From Thermomucor indicae-seudaticae (taxonomy: Eukaryota; Mucoromycota; Mucoromycetes; Mucorales; Lichtheimiaceae): 43,474 nucleotides of DNA. The DNA is taken from the NCBI GenBank assembly GCA_000787465.1, contig JSYX01000284.1, forward strand, positions 1-43,474, in the 5' to 3' direction. Numbering within the stretch: position 1 is the stretch's first letter; the number at the start of each line of letters is the position of its first letter. A model generated the notes under the pieces. That model was not told where the DNA came from. It made no database searches and saw nothing but the letters and a program-made list of their open reading frames with translations. The position numbers and the translations under genes were made by a program. Positions 32,959-43,474 of this stretch are shown here, one piece after another.

Positions 32959-35564
32959 TTACGAATTGTTGGAATTCGGAGGCGACATGGGTAGATCTTC
33001 CTCTCTGCGTTTGGTGGTATTGTTATTAAGCTTAGCTTCTTCCAGTTGTCGTTGAAGTTCTTCCAGGCGTCGTTTCATGGCATCCATTTCACGCTGCTTT
33101 TCAAGCTCCAACTGTTGCATCCTGTCTTTGAGTGCAGCCATCTCTTGAGTCTTGGTATCTAGCTCTTGCATCTTCGCCTCTAACTCGCTCTGCAATATCG
33201 CAAACGAGTCCTATGCTCTCCCTTTATCAGAATGGCTCTCTCTCACACACACATATCCACACAATTGATTACCTTGGGCTCCGCAAACAGCTCAAATTCA
33301 AGTAGATCTGCTGCACTAGGTCGGTGCGCTGGGTTATGATCCATCATCCACAGAATCAACGCAGACTATTACATAACCTTTAGCCCCATCATGCATGTTA
33401 CTGCACTCATCCAATCGACAGCATTTACCTCCTTTGGGTATCGTTCTACAAAACCATCTGGGAAAACACCGTGCTTCAGACTCTCAATGGCCTCAGCACG
33501 CTCCATGGCTGTAGAAAATGGTTGATAAAGCTCAAAGAATATAATGCCTAGGGAATAAATGTCCACTTTCTCATCATAATTCGTACGTCCACGAGCTAGT
33601 TGTTCAGGCGACGCATACTATCAGAAAGTCAGTCAATCACCAATACAGAGAGAGAGATACTTCGGTCAAACTTACAGTCTGTGTACCAACACCGCTTGTA
33701 TGTGTACGCTGCATGGATGGACGTCTTTTTCTCATGCATGATCGGTTGCCACTACTCGCACTGCTACTACTTTCCACTGCGCTGTCTACAAACGATATAG
33801 TAGTCCCAGAACCTGAAGAAGATGGCAAAAGGCGGAGAACTTGTTCTTCCTCGATAACATCTTCCATCATCGGTGCCGCCAGACCAAAATCGCCAATTTT
33901 TGGCACCCAAGGTTCATTCAGTATAGACTCTCCAGTCAACGCGTTCTCGTCATCATACGGCAAATAGCTACTGTGCGCACCAAACGAGCTGGGCGACATG
34001 CTGTAGCTAGTAGCCATGCTATTGGCTCGGCTTCGACGCTTAAAAGATTGTTGATTGATACGTCGCTGGTGCTCAATAAGTGATGCCGGGATACTCAAAA
34101 ATATATTCGTCGGTTTCAAGTCGCGATGGATAACGCCTTGCTCATGAATGTATGCGGCTCCTTCAAGGATTTGTGAAAATATCTCAATGTTGCGCTCGGG
34201 ATTAACACAGCCTTGCCGATTGCGAATCTTGATGTAATCATGCAGAGTGACTTTATCCATATTAGCACTACTAGCTTCAAATGAAATAAACTCTCGAGTC
34301 GCTGCTTACCTGGACAGAGCTGCATCTGAATGTACAATACCCACTCACCGTCAGCGCGTGGGTTATTACGGGTAGTCGGCTGACTCTCCGAGATCTCTTC
34401 CACCACCTCTTCTTCGCTGCCTTCTCCCACAAAATCAATACCGGGAGAGCTCAGGGTATCTTTGTCATTATTGAAACGAATACTCAAACTCGAGTCATCG
34501 TCAAACGTCGGATCGCGTCCATGAAACACGCTGTCGCTTTCGTCCTCTTCCGGTTCTTCTTCGACCACCCGGTTGTCCCCTGCAGACGATGCCGACGCGT
34601 ATTCCAGCCACGAAGCATAGTACCGCACCACATTCCGATGCTCCAGCCGCGCCAAGTGTTTAATTTCACGAAATATCTTTTCATACGGCGCGGCGCAACT
34701 CGTATCCAAGTCGCGACCCAGTCGCACTTTCTTGATCGCATACTCGATCCCGTCCAACTTGTTTCGCGCACGCCAAACGCTTGCAAATCCACCTTTGCCC
34801 ATCAATCCAATCTCGACAAAATCGTTTCGGTAACGCGAGTTTTGCACTGACAGATTAAAGAGCAACTCGTCATGCTGCTGCTGCTGGTGGCATGGTGTGG
34901 ATAATGAAGGAAGACCCGATATTTCCTCCTCTTCTTCATCCAACCAGGGCGAAGAACTAATCATCCTTCTTTGCTGATGATACAGGTTTTCCTGGTCCCT
35001 CACCGTCTGCACAGCCGTGTAAAACAGACGCCGGAACGCATTCTGGAACGCTGACCGGACGTTGGCCATTTCATCCACAAACTCAGAATCAATCAGACCC
35101 AACGACCGCAGCGTTTGACAGATCAAAAAGAACACCTTGTGGTTCGCTTGCGGTGAATCCCCATACACTCGACAAAACGACTCAATCAGGGACACAAGCA
35201 ACATTTTCGTCTGTCGTCGCTTCGACGCTGAAGTAGGACTCGTAGCCGCTGACCTTTGTCCCAACAACAAACCGCCTTCGTAATCATGTGACGACTCTAG
35301 ATGACGCTCACTATGATTGTCCAAGAGTCCTAAACTCGCCGCGGGCACACGCGCACAACTCGAAATCAGCATACGTAAGCTTCTCACTTTATTCCTCCGA
35401 ACGATACCTTCTTGCTCAAACGCAATAGAAAAGTCGCCAGGTTCACTCACAGAAACCTCGGCACTGCCAGAAGGTTTGTACCAGAATTTAGACACGCCTC
35501 CTCCTCCTTCTTCTGAATCTGTACGAATGGACGATTCATTATCATCAAACAAGACGGTGGTCAT
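32959..35564 (-). CDS. EIF2AK1: eIF2alpha kinase, HRI (EIF2AK1) type
   Basis: Five exons, complement(join(32959..33210,33273..33365,33429..33617,33676..34250,34310..35564)), give 787 aa. Active HRI-type kinases phosphorylate Ser51 of eIF2alpha under heme loss, oxidative or mitochondrial stress, lowering translation. An HRI-specific N-terminal region is visible at about 118-188 ('LLVSLIESFCRVYGDSPQ', 'LICQTLRSLGLIDSEFVDE'). The kinase domain starts near 248: Gly loop 'GLMGKGGFASVW', Lys278 in 'YAIKKV', 'VIHRDLKPTNIFL' (His460-Arg-Asp), 'GDFGLA' and 'YASPEQL'. Two long acidic/Ser-rich inserts interrupt it, one of about 100 residues before 'YIQMQLCPVTLHDYI' as in PEK-family kinases, and one before DFG. 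A coiled coil ends the protein ('MQQLELEKQREMDAMKRRLE'). The ATG at 35564 is the first in frame. Confidence 0.92.
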
Positions 35565-35740
35565 TTGCTTCACAAGAAAGGGTTTCTTTTGGTTTGAAGA
35601 TGAGGGGGGTATATACAGAAAAGGGGCGGGGAGACCAATGATAAAGACACAAGTTTAAAAAAGAAACAGAAACAGAAAAAGAAAGAGCAGTTTGACAGCC
35701 TATTCGAGGCACCAACCAATCAGAGTTTTAATCTCTCTTT

Positions 35741-37481
35741 TTAACCACTCGCCATCCAAGTACTACTACTACTGCTCTGACGGCTGTGTCTTTGATCATG
35801 TAGCTCATACGCGTCTTTTGGTAACTCTTCAAAGTTCCTTGGCCGCACCACCGCATTCGAAAGCGGTGTCACGCCGCCAAAAAAGGGAGTATGCGAGGTG
35901 GGTGATGTAGGACTGTCAGCTTCCGAATAGCCATAATTCGTCGTCCGCATGCTGGCTGTCCGTTTGGGTATGCTATTATGATGTGTAAGTTCGGATCGTG
36001 GAAGTGTTCCTCTCGCCTTGTTAAGCGAATTTAAACTTATAGATCGTCGCACGTTTTCTCGCAGTCGATCCAGGTTAAGCTTCGAAGGCTGCGGATCGGC
36101 TGCTGTTGTCGTCGCCTGCTGCTGCTGCTGATCTTCTTCTTCGTCCTCTATTAATACCTTGCTCGAGTCGTCTTGCGGGACGCTCATCATCTGGTCCAGT
36201 ACCTCTCGCGGGATTGGAGACACGCACACGAGCGGAAATGCCCCCTTGTGTCCCGTCATGATATTCATTCCCAATCCCCACCCATCATCAAATCGAAGTG
36301 CCATGCAGATAATATCATCGACGTGTAATGCGAGTTCATCTCCCATTTGCGGAGGATAAGGATGTACAACGATATAAAAGTCTTCCGGTCGCGGCTGCAG
36401 TGATGGCTGGTGATGTGATCCAATCTGGCCATGATCTTCCTCTTCTTCTTCTTCTTCTTTAGGTGCTAAATTACTCATGCTAGATTCCAGGGGCATCGAC
36501 GCGTTGCTTTCGCTACGGTTGTGATGTGATACAAGCGCCTGTCGACTTGCGCTCTCTGGCCGGCCTCCGTTCGGCTGAAGATAGTCATCCTTGGGTGCAA
36601 TGTACGTCGTAAACCGAAATTTATCATTTCTCCGGACCCGTTTCCGTCGAGTGCAAAAGCAGAATGACGCAAACGCAATCAGTCCAACCGCTGCTAGGCT
36701 GCCTATCACTATACCAGCGATCGCTCCTGGCGATAGTCCATCGTCACAAGACACACTGCTGCAGCAACTGTCCGTGTTATTAGATCGACAATACTGACAT
36801 GCACCAGCATTGTTAGTATAAAATCCTGACAAGTAGTAGCACGTCAATAGCAGATCCCTAGACAACTCTTTCCCTTTTCTTCTTTACTTTACCACAATTC
36901 TTTGGCTCATTAACTGCTCCGGATATACAGTACTGTGACTCTGTGCCATTGTATCCTTGCCAATCGCTACATTGGCTAGCCAGTGTGTTGAGTGTATCGT
37001 TTCGTTCAATGGTATTTGGGCAAAGGGAGGTATCATTGGTGATCGCGCTCACGCTATCAAGCCATGCTTCGCAAGTCGTCTGACAGAGAGGGGGTGGTGT
37101 GAGCTCATGTTGAAAATTACAGGGTAACGAATTCTCTGGGTCTTGAATCAGTCCCGCGCACAAGCGTGTAAGAGAGTACCGCGCGTACGGTATGGGCGTT
37201 TCGGTCGTGATGCAACCCATCGGTGAAAGGTAATCGCTCGCTGACGTCGCATAATCCAAAAGTGCCTTGTCGAACGATTCGACATCCGTGACGTTCGCAA
37301 GGAAGGTATAGCGATCGGACAGTTCGGGTAAGCTGACATAATATTGACTGTAGGCTGGACATGCAGTAGATGATGAAAGTGAGACACAACTTGAATGTAC
37401 GCCGATCGATCGGCTCCAGACTGTGAAAAGCGCAAGCGCTAGCGTTGCTGACGATGGGTTTTTTCTAGAAGCGAAAGGCAT
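35741..37481 (-). CDS. Single-pass membrane protein with Cys-rich ectodomain and cytosolic SH3 domain
   Basis: Two exons, complement(join(35741..36825,36893..37481)), give 557 aa. A signal peptide follows the chosen ATG ('SSATLALALFTVWSRSIGVH'). The ectodomain (to about 230) has many cysteines and N-glycosylation sites ('LCQTTCEAWLDSVS', 'SQCSDWQGYNGTESQYC', 'CQYCRSNNTDSCC'). One helix crosses the membrane ('GAIAGIVIGSLAAVGLIAFA'), followed by a basic stop. In the cytosol a disordered Glu-rich stretch leads to an SH3 fold, 'YIVVHPYPPQMGDELALHVD' through 'DDGWGLGMNIMTGHKGAFPL', and then a Ser-rich tail. This layout resembles fungal surface proteins that link wall or signal sensing to SH3 partners (compare Fus1 or Sho1, which differ in topology). 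Ligand and pathway are unknown. Confidence 0.85.
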
Positions 37482-38843
37482 CGAGATGAGAGGGGAGATA
37501 ACGCAGTAATGCAATGCCGTGATGTTGTTCCTTTTCGAAGCCGCGTAAATTGAAAGAATATGACGTTGATGTACAAGAAAATGCAAAAGAGACCATCAAT
37601 AAGCGAAGCAACCGAAACTGAGTATTTGCAGCCTCAAGGCTTGCTGCCTTTTGTATTCAGCCTGCTAAAGACAGTTTGCCTTTGCGTTCAAAAAAACTGA
37701 AATAGTATATTTTGCCCCCATCTATGCTTGAAACACTTTGCAAGGATTGAAACAGATGAATGGGGCTGAGGTTGTATGTACAACTGTCCAAGGATCAACC
37801 TAGTGCTCTGTACCGAGTAACAATAAGGCTAGTACGTCTGAAGTAGGCAGTGATATTGCGAAATGATCAAATCAAGGTTCTGCTAGCAGCCCAGGTGATG
37901 GATATCGTTCATGCTTACCACATAAATATCCAATCTATGCCTTGCTGCTTTTGGAGACGAAAAGCCAGGACAACCTTTAACAACGTTCTTTCTTACGCTT
38001 GCTGAGCTCGCTTATACTTGCCTTTGACGCACCTTGTCCTTTTTCCGACGTTAACTTTCTTTGTGCGGTATTCTCATAGCGGCGGTGCATCGTCTTGGTA
38101 AACAATATACTTGCGCAGATTCAGAAATCATGACCAGGAAGCAACCTGCCAGGGGTAGGAGATCAGGGCGCCAATTAAGCGACCATTTTGGCGCCTAACA
38201 CCGCAATCCATACTGACAGGGCATCGGACGACACGCCATAGATTTTTTTCTTTTTGATGGAACTATCACGGCCATATCTGTTCCAGGAAGTTTGAACAGC
38301 ATTACATGGCTTGAATGCCGGACACTGGTTCTACTTCCTCCGTCATGCGCTGCGAATTCCTCTTTCTGACCTATTATTCCCGTTCAGGTCCGGGGAGACG
38401 AGCATCGCTGCGTTCAAGAATTTCTGTGTGGACGCTGTGGCGTGTGTGTTTCGCGTCAAGAAACCAAGTATCTCAATATTAGAATACGCTAGAACTACCA
38501 TCAACAAACGAATGCGTAACGCTGCGTTTGTTGCTAGCGATTTTTGTGTAATGGATCGTATAATATGCGGGTGCCGCTAACCGTCAATCGGCACCCGTGC
38601 CAGTGGCATTCACGGCAATCGATCAAGTCGGGATATTAGGTAATAGATCAGAAAAGAGACAATTGAAACTCGACCAAGAAGATCCAAACTGAGAGCTGTT
38701 TTATCAGCTGTTGCTTCTCCACGGAGGCGGCATGGAATTTCCCGATTGGCTCCCTGTCGCCAGAATTTTTGTTCTTCTTTTTCTGGGGAAACCGAGATTT
38801 CGCTGGTGGATCTCCGATAACCTTTCTTTGCAGTCTCATTACT
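37482..38843. other. Divergent intergenic region
   Basis: About 1.36 kb between the SH3 membrane protein (-) and the DHA1 transporter (+). An 89-codon plus frame at 38311-38580 has no recognisable domain or splice partner. A perfect 9-bp inverted repeat, CGGGTGCCG with CGGCACCCG, lies at 38568-38597 around a 12-nt loop. Otherwise I see only promoter-type sequence. Confidence 0.5.
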
Positions 38844-40640
38844 ATGGGGAGCTACTTGAGATCACTTTTGCAATTACGACCCAAGGTTGAAAAGGATCCT
38901 CGTAATTTACCGTTATGGCGTAAACGACTCTTGCTTGGTTTGGTCTGCTTCATCGCCATCATTCCTGGTTTCTGTTCTACCATCTACGTATGTGAGTCCC
39001 GACTGTGTGTCCCTATCGTTATGCTTACGCCACCCATGTATTAGCTCCCAGCACTCGAAGCAGTGACATATCAATTGAACAGTCCTAGTATTATGGTGAC
39101 CCTAAGTAACTCTGTATACATGCTGTTTATGGGTATTGCGGTAAGATATATCTCTCCAAAAAGGTACCAACCGACCAGACACGGGCTGATGTGTCTGAAA
39201 AAGCCAATTGTATATAGCAGCATCAGTGATCATTGGAACATTCGTCGATCCGTTTACTTCTTCAGTATTGTGATTTATACCGGTGGCTCTCTTGGTGGTT
39301 GCTTTGCCAAAGACATTTACGTCCTTCTCGGAATGCGGATCTTGCAAGCTGTCGGGATTTCGTCTGCTTGGGCCATTGGTGCAGGGTAAATATCTACTGC
39401 TTATGTCGAATTGGATTATTTGCACTAAGAACGATTAGATCTGTGGCCGATGTTTATGCCGTCCACGAGCGTGGTAATGCATTGGGAATATACTTTACTG
39501 GACAGTTTGCCGGCCCTTTATTTGGGCCAATCTTTGGAGGTATATCCATTCCGTTTGCCCCTTTCTTTCGTTCGTTCGTGCATCTTACGGTTGTGCATGC
39601 GTAGGTTTCCTTGTGGAGCGCTGGGGTTGGCCGTCGGTATTTTGGCTCTTGTTTGTCATTGGATGCATTCTTCTGCTTTTGGTCGTCTTTGTTATGGAAG
39701 AAACTTACCGTGATGAAGCTGTCTGGGGCAAAGGCGAGTATGAAGGCTATGATTCGGATGAGAAGTCCGAACAGACTGCTGTCGTGTCAGACAAAATGGT
39801 TAATCCGTTGGCGGCATTGGTATGTCCCCCGCTTCAGGGAAAAAGACGGAGGCAAGACTTATCATTTATTACTAGGCTCTTTTGCGGCACCCCTTTGTCT
39901 TTATCTGTGCAACAGCCACAGGTTTCGCTTTTGGTGGCATGTTTGCGATCGAGAACATGCTTCCTGATTTATATACCAAGGTCTATGGATTCAACTCTGC
40001 TTTAATCGGTCTCAGCTTCATTTCGCCCGGTCTGGGTGAAGTGATCGGGTCCTTGATTTCTGGCAAATTGTCTGACATCTTCCTGAACCGTGCACGGGCC
40101 AAGCGGAACGGTGTTGCGATTCCCGAGGATCGGTTGGCCCCCAACGTTTGGTAAGCAATGAAACTTAATGATCAGGTGCCGAACATTTTGTGTGACATAA
40201 CAAACTAGTATAGGCCTGCTGCATTCATTCTTAATCCGTTATCCTTCTTTCTGTGGGGATGGCCTGTCCAATTGGGTTGGAGCGTTTGGGTATCCATCAT
40301 TATGTTTGGGGTGCAATGTTTTGCCATGGTCCAGATATTTAACCCTGTCATGTCTTATCTCGTTGACGCTGTGATCGGTCGAGGCGCCAGTGTCACGGCT
40401 GCCGCTAACTTTGTACGAATGATCTGGACATTTACCCTTAGTTTAATCGGTATGACACGTTGCCCTAGCTATCCATGTTTTGCGACTAACTGATTTGTTA
40501 TTACAGCGAATCCAATGACTCGAGCTGTCGGTGCAGGCTGGGTCACCTTCTTTTTCGGCATGCTCAATCTAGTCTGGGCATTTCTAATCCTTTTACTCAA
40601 ACTCAAGGGCACCCAGATCCGCAAGTATTCCGGCTATTAA
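38844..40640 (+). CDS. MFS transporter, DHA1 drug/polyamine antiporter type
   Basis: Eight exons, join(38844..38987,39045..39140,39204..39385,39439..39539,39605..39819,39876..40150,40214..40449,40507..40640), give 460 aa with 12 expected membrane helices. The pattern is that of the 12-helix drug:proton antiporter family: a short cytosolic N-terminus, 'STIYLPALEAVTYQLN' in helix 1, 'MGIAPIVYSSISDHWNIRRS' (motif A), 'RILQAVGISSAWAIGAGSVA' (motif B/C region), 'GNALGIYFTGQFAGPLFGPI', 'GFLVERWGWPSVFWLLFVIG' and 'MEETYRDE'. A central acidic loop divides the halves ('YEGYDSDEKSEQ'). Substrate cannot be assigned; TPO-like exporters move polyamines or drugs at the plasma membrane. The second intron (63 nt) is frame-neutral; retaining it would add 21 residues and destroy motif A. 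Confidence 0.92.
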
Positions 40641-40893
40641 GCCTCTTCATTTTACACAGTCATTATCATCATTGTAAACTGGTCGGTGGGTACACTTTTC
40701 ACAATATCTAGAGCTTTGTTAGATCCTGCATCTCTGTTCTTGTGTTTCTTGTTACCCTTTACATAATACCTCCCCCGCCTACATTAAACTATATGCATAC
40801 TTTTATTGCGACGCAATTCTAGTTGTGCCTGTCGAGATGGGTTTGTTGAAATGATTTGCCGTTCTGTCCAAAAATGCATCATAGTCTATGTGT

Positions 40894-42373
40894 CTATTTC
40901 TCAGGGTATTGAACGTTCAGCAAGAACATCCGACTGAATATCAAAAGACCTCGAGAGATTTCCTGGTCGTTTAAATGCAACGTGATCCAGGAATTAAGTT
41001 TGCGTCTAAGGTGATCTTCCTGAACACCAATTGAACGCCTATTCGGAAGGATCCATTAAATCATACTTAGCCGTTGGGAATCTCGCATATTACTCACATG
41101 CCACGTTCTTCAACAGCTTGCTGTAATTCTTTTAGACTAAGTGACTGGATGCCTTCCTTTGCGATAAGCTTAAAATTCATTATAAGTGGTTTGTCGTCCT
41201 GCACTTGAAAATAGATCAATGTTTTACCTTGTCGTCTTCAAGCAGATAATCCATGTGCTTGTCTAATCGACGCTGGAGCATTCCTTTTGTACCCCAATCA
41301 CGCAGCCCCATAAACCTTGAACACACAACAATGAATATCGAGTTCGTTGCCGCTGCCCACTTGAACACGGTACCTGCAGTATGCTGCCAAGTTGCCCCGT
41401 CGAATCCTGCAAAGCTCAAAATCATAGTTGTAATGCTTGGCAATCTTTAAAAAGCTGTGCGTCGACAAGAAATCATTCACGGAGATCTAGAATAAGTTCT
41501 GTCAGTTTCCATCTTTTCTTTCGGTTGGTCGTCCGCGCACTTGCCCCTGGAATTTGCTCAGAGGCTTTCAGAACGTTCGTAGACATGATCTGTCGAGCCT
41601 TGTCGAGTTTTTCGCGTTGCTTTTGCTAAGAAGAAAAAGAAAATGAGCATAGAGTTTGGATATTACCAAGTCAGCGACTTACCACTTGAGACTCTGTGAC
41701 ACATGTGCTTGGTACAATACCAGGTGCGAAAATTACAAAAAGTGGAATCTAAGACGTTGCTGTTAGAGTTTTCCTTTTTCTTTTCTGACTGGCATAACTC
41801 TTACGGATTCTGGAAGGATCAGAAAAATCAGGCCAAAAGGAATCGACTTGAGGATATCTTTTTCGGCTCTCCGGATCTAATCGTCATTAAATCTCTGATC
41901 CACACACCCACTATTTCGTTGTTTATATATATATACCAGCTGATACTCTGAACGAGTCAGTACATGTCCCTCTTGCTGCACCCGCAGCTTTAAAGCCTTG
42001 GCTTGCTTGTGGTTTGCCCATAATTGCTTTAATCCATCCTTGTAAAATACAACAAGCGCTTTGGATTTCTGAAAAAGTTGGACGAGCCGGGAACGAGGTT
42101 TGTCGTCGCCGCTTTCGATTTTATTTGCTGAATACCATTGCGGGCTACTCGTCGTAAACTTTCTTTTATCGCTTACGTCAACCATACTACTCGTCAATGG
42201 TGGGATTATAACCGTCCTACACACCTTGTGGCAACAATAACCGTCGATCGATGTTCCAGGAAGCGTGTTGTGGCGTGGCCGATGCCGCCACTGTAGGAAT
42301 GACACTGGACTCTATTCGCAAAACGGTAGCAAGTACGAGGGATCTGCGTTCTCGCCACTACTGCAAATGACAT
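40894..42373 (-). CDS. Short LETM1-domain mitochondrial protein
   Basis: Nine exons, complement(join(40894..41038,41098..41168,41228..41315,41374..41486,41545..41625,41683..41748,41805..41876,41937..42162,42225..42373)), give 336 aa. A basic, Arg-rich start ('ARTQIPRTCYRFANRV') is a mitochondrial presequence. The LETM1 ribosome-binding-like domain follows: 'SEYQLIRRAEKDILKSIPFG', a membrane segment through 'FVIFAPGIVPSTC', 'FLKIAKHYNYDFEL', 'GLRDWGTKGMLQRRLDKHMD' and 'GIQSLSLKELQQAVEERGM'. LETM1 proteins sit in the inner membrane and act in K+/H+ or Ca2+ balance and protein export. This copy lacks the long coiled-coil and EF-hand tail of LETM1/Mdm38, resembling LETMD1 in size. One intron has a GC donor (GCAAGT). 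The first intron's acceptor is the least certain boundary. Confidence 0.9.
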
Positions 42374-42380
42374 TTTTTCT

Positions 42381-43000
42381 GCAGGAAAGGTACACGCACG
42401 CACGGTCCCTGAAACTTTCATTTTGTTTCTGACTTTCAAAAGCAGGTCTATCTTCCCTTTTGAGTCAGAGGGAAAACCTGGAGCAAAGGTCCAATTTGGC
42501 AGTAGAGCAGTAAAGAGAGACAGCAAAAGGCGAAGAAGAAGTGCATTTGGGTCAACAGTTAGTCGTGTCTGCACCTGGCGGAAGCAACTCGATCAATTCA
42601 AGCACCCGCGCCCAGCGCAGCCAATCTGTGAAGGACGATGGCGACAATTACGGCTTTGAGTTCATGAACTACGAGCCACAGCAGACACCTCGTCGTAGAC
42701 TTCAGTACAGCTCCTCGAAAATAGGACAGAAATACAGCAGCGCTCCTCTCGCAGTCATAGGCGAGGATCGGGTCCCGTCAATCATGTATGTGATTACACA
42801 CGGAAACCTGTCCAAGGAATCATCTGCGTTTTCAAGAAAATTCAACATCGAACGGCACTAGGACTTGGATATATCCATTGATTATGCTGACCGATCTCTT
42901 GTCCTTTTGGAACGACATTTATTCCCAGCCGCACCCATCCATATCGATGTATCTCGGCAATGGTGCACTGTCGAACAGGATATGTATCTTTAAGGACAGG
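42381..43000 (+). other. Unassigned coding-like stretch between LETM1 protein and eL21
   Basis: A plus-strand chain stays open if introns 42510-42558 (GTAAAG to CAACAG) and 42786-42861 (GTATGT to CACTAG) are removed; both junctions keep phase. The conceptual product includes 'FESEGKPGAKVQFGSRA', 'GDNYGFEFMNYEPQQTPRRR' and 'WIYPLIMLTDLLSFWNDIYS'. No start codon is visible at the 5' end and the frame runs on toward the antisense of eL21. A minus-strand frame (42842-43174) is also open over part of it. I cannot name a family; it may be a fragment of a gene or chance. Confidence 0.25.
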
Positions 43001-43097
43001 ATCATATTGCGCGCACCACCGACAACATTCGACGCCCAAAAGGCTACTGAAATTCCCTTTTTCTTTTTTATTCAAGCGCATATGCCTCCGCTTTCTT

Positions 43098-43474
43098 TTA
43101 CAAAAGAGATTCGTAAGGAACAGGAGCGATGGTCTGAGGAACGTTCTTCTTGGCCGAGACGTAGTGAGCCTCACGGGGTTGAGCAGGGATACGCTTAAGG
43201 CAGATTGTTTCTGTAAACAAAGTACCGTTAGACTCCTCTCCTACTCTATATATATAATAAGCGGATCAGATAACTTACGACCAGCCTCACGGGCTTCCTT
43301 CTTCTTTCTAGCGTTTTCCTTGACACGGTCCAAGAATTCCTGACGGCACTTGGAGTGCTTGACGTGTTCAATGCGGACGTTGATGCGCTTTTCAATGTAG
43401 CGGCCACCAACACGCTTGTAGACAATCACACCAACAGCCGACTTGGTGACGTTGTAGACAACACCGGTACGACT
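43098..43474 (-). CDS. RPL21: Ribosomal protein eL21, 3' part (cut by window end)
   Basis: Two visible exons, complement(join(43098..43210,43279..>43474)), encode the last 102 residues or so of cytosolic large-subunit protein eL21; the start lies beyond the window. Matches to the family are dense: '[20 protein letters not shown]', '[19 protein letters not shown]', '[13 protein letters not shown]' and '[20 protein letters not shown]', ending 'APVPYESLL'. Eukaryotic eL21 is about 160 aa, so roughly 60 N-terminal residues are missing. Codon use is strongly biased to C-ending codons, as expected for a highly expressed gene. Confidence 0.95.

Noticed and set aside
34275..34309. 35-nt intron option in the HRI kinase
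   Set aside because: A 59-nt intron to the acceptor before 'VTLHDYI' keeps phase, has a branch-like CTAAT and fits kinase spacing better.
38311..38580. 89-codon plus-strand frame between the SH3 protein and DHA1 transporter genes
   Set aside because: No recognised domain, no splice extension and no conserved motif.

Overview
The window is nuclear DNA of a fungus with dense, intron-rich genes. Introns are mostly 50-70 bp, nearly all GT-AG, intergenic gaps are short, and both strands are used. SPX/VTC polyphosphate polymerases, FES1, a fungal-type sugar porter and a SIW14/OCA-type phosphatase fold fit fungi. THOC3, Integrator INTS11, an HRI-type eIF2alpha kinase and a BARD1/BRCA1-like protein are metazoan-like genes missing from familiar yeasts, which suggests an early-diverging lineage such as Mucoromycota (inference). 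I joined exons by hand for 21 protein genes; in 20 of them total exon length and all splice phases agree with one open frame, and the 21st (eL21) is cut by the window end.

Layout. 0.1-6.3 kb, minus strand: THOC3, a RING + RanBP2-zinc-finger + tandem-BRCT protein, and an MFS sugar porter. 6.3-9.3 kb: about 3 kb with no supportable gene. 9.3-18.6 kb: bifunctional PFKFB (+), a degenerate OCA-type phosphatase (-), an R3H/SUZ protein (-), UCHL3 (+), TRM8 (-) and INTS11 (+) sharing an 81-bp promoter gap, then SDHAF1 (+) meeting CHCHD5 (-) tail to tail. 19.0-20.6 kb: a 1.6-kb element made of two imperfect ~550-bp inverted arms around a ~480-bp core with a broken reading frame. 20.7-25.1 kb: a Ser/Thr-rich single-pass surface protein (-) and a long low-complexity protein (+). 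25.5-32.8 kb: two VTC polyphosphate polymerase paralogs (+) with FES1 (-) between them. 33-37.5 kb: an HRI-like kinase and a membrane SH3 protein (both -). 38.8-43.5 kb: a DHA1-type MFS transporter (+), a short LETM1-domain protein (-), an unassigned coding-like stretch, and the 3' part of ribosomal protein eL21 (-), cut by the window end.

Themes. Genome maintenance and RNA handling (BARD1-like, THOC3, INTS11, TRM8, R3H), mitochondrial assembly (SDHAF1, CHCHD5, LETM1), phosphate storage (two VTC), and stress/proteostasis (FES1 with a heat-shock element, HRI, UCHL3). The most unusual items are the fungal BARD1/BRCA1-like protein with an extra zinc finger, a fungal INTS11 that stops before the C-terminal dimerisation region, and the inverted-repeat element that abuts the CHCHD5 start.
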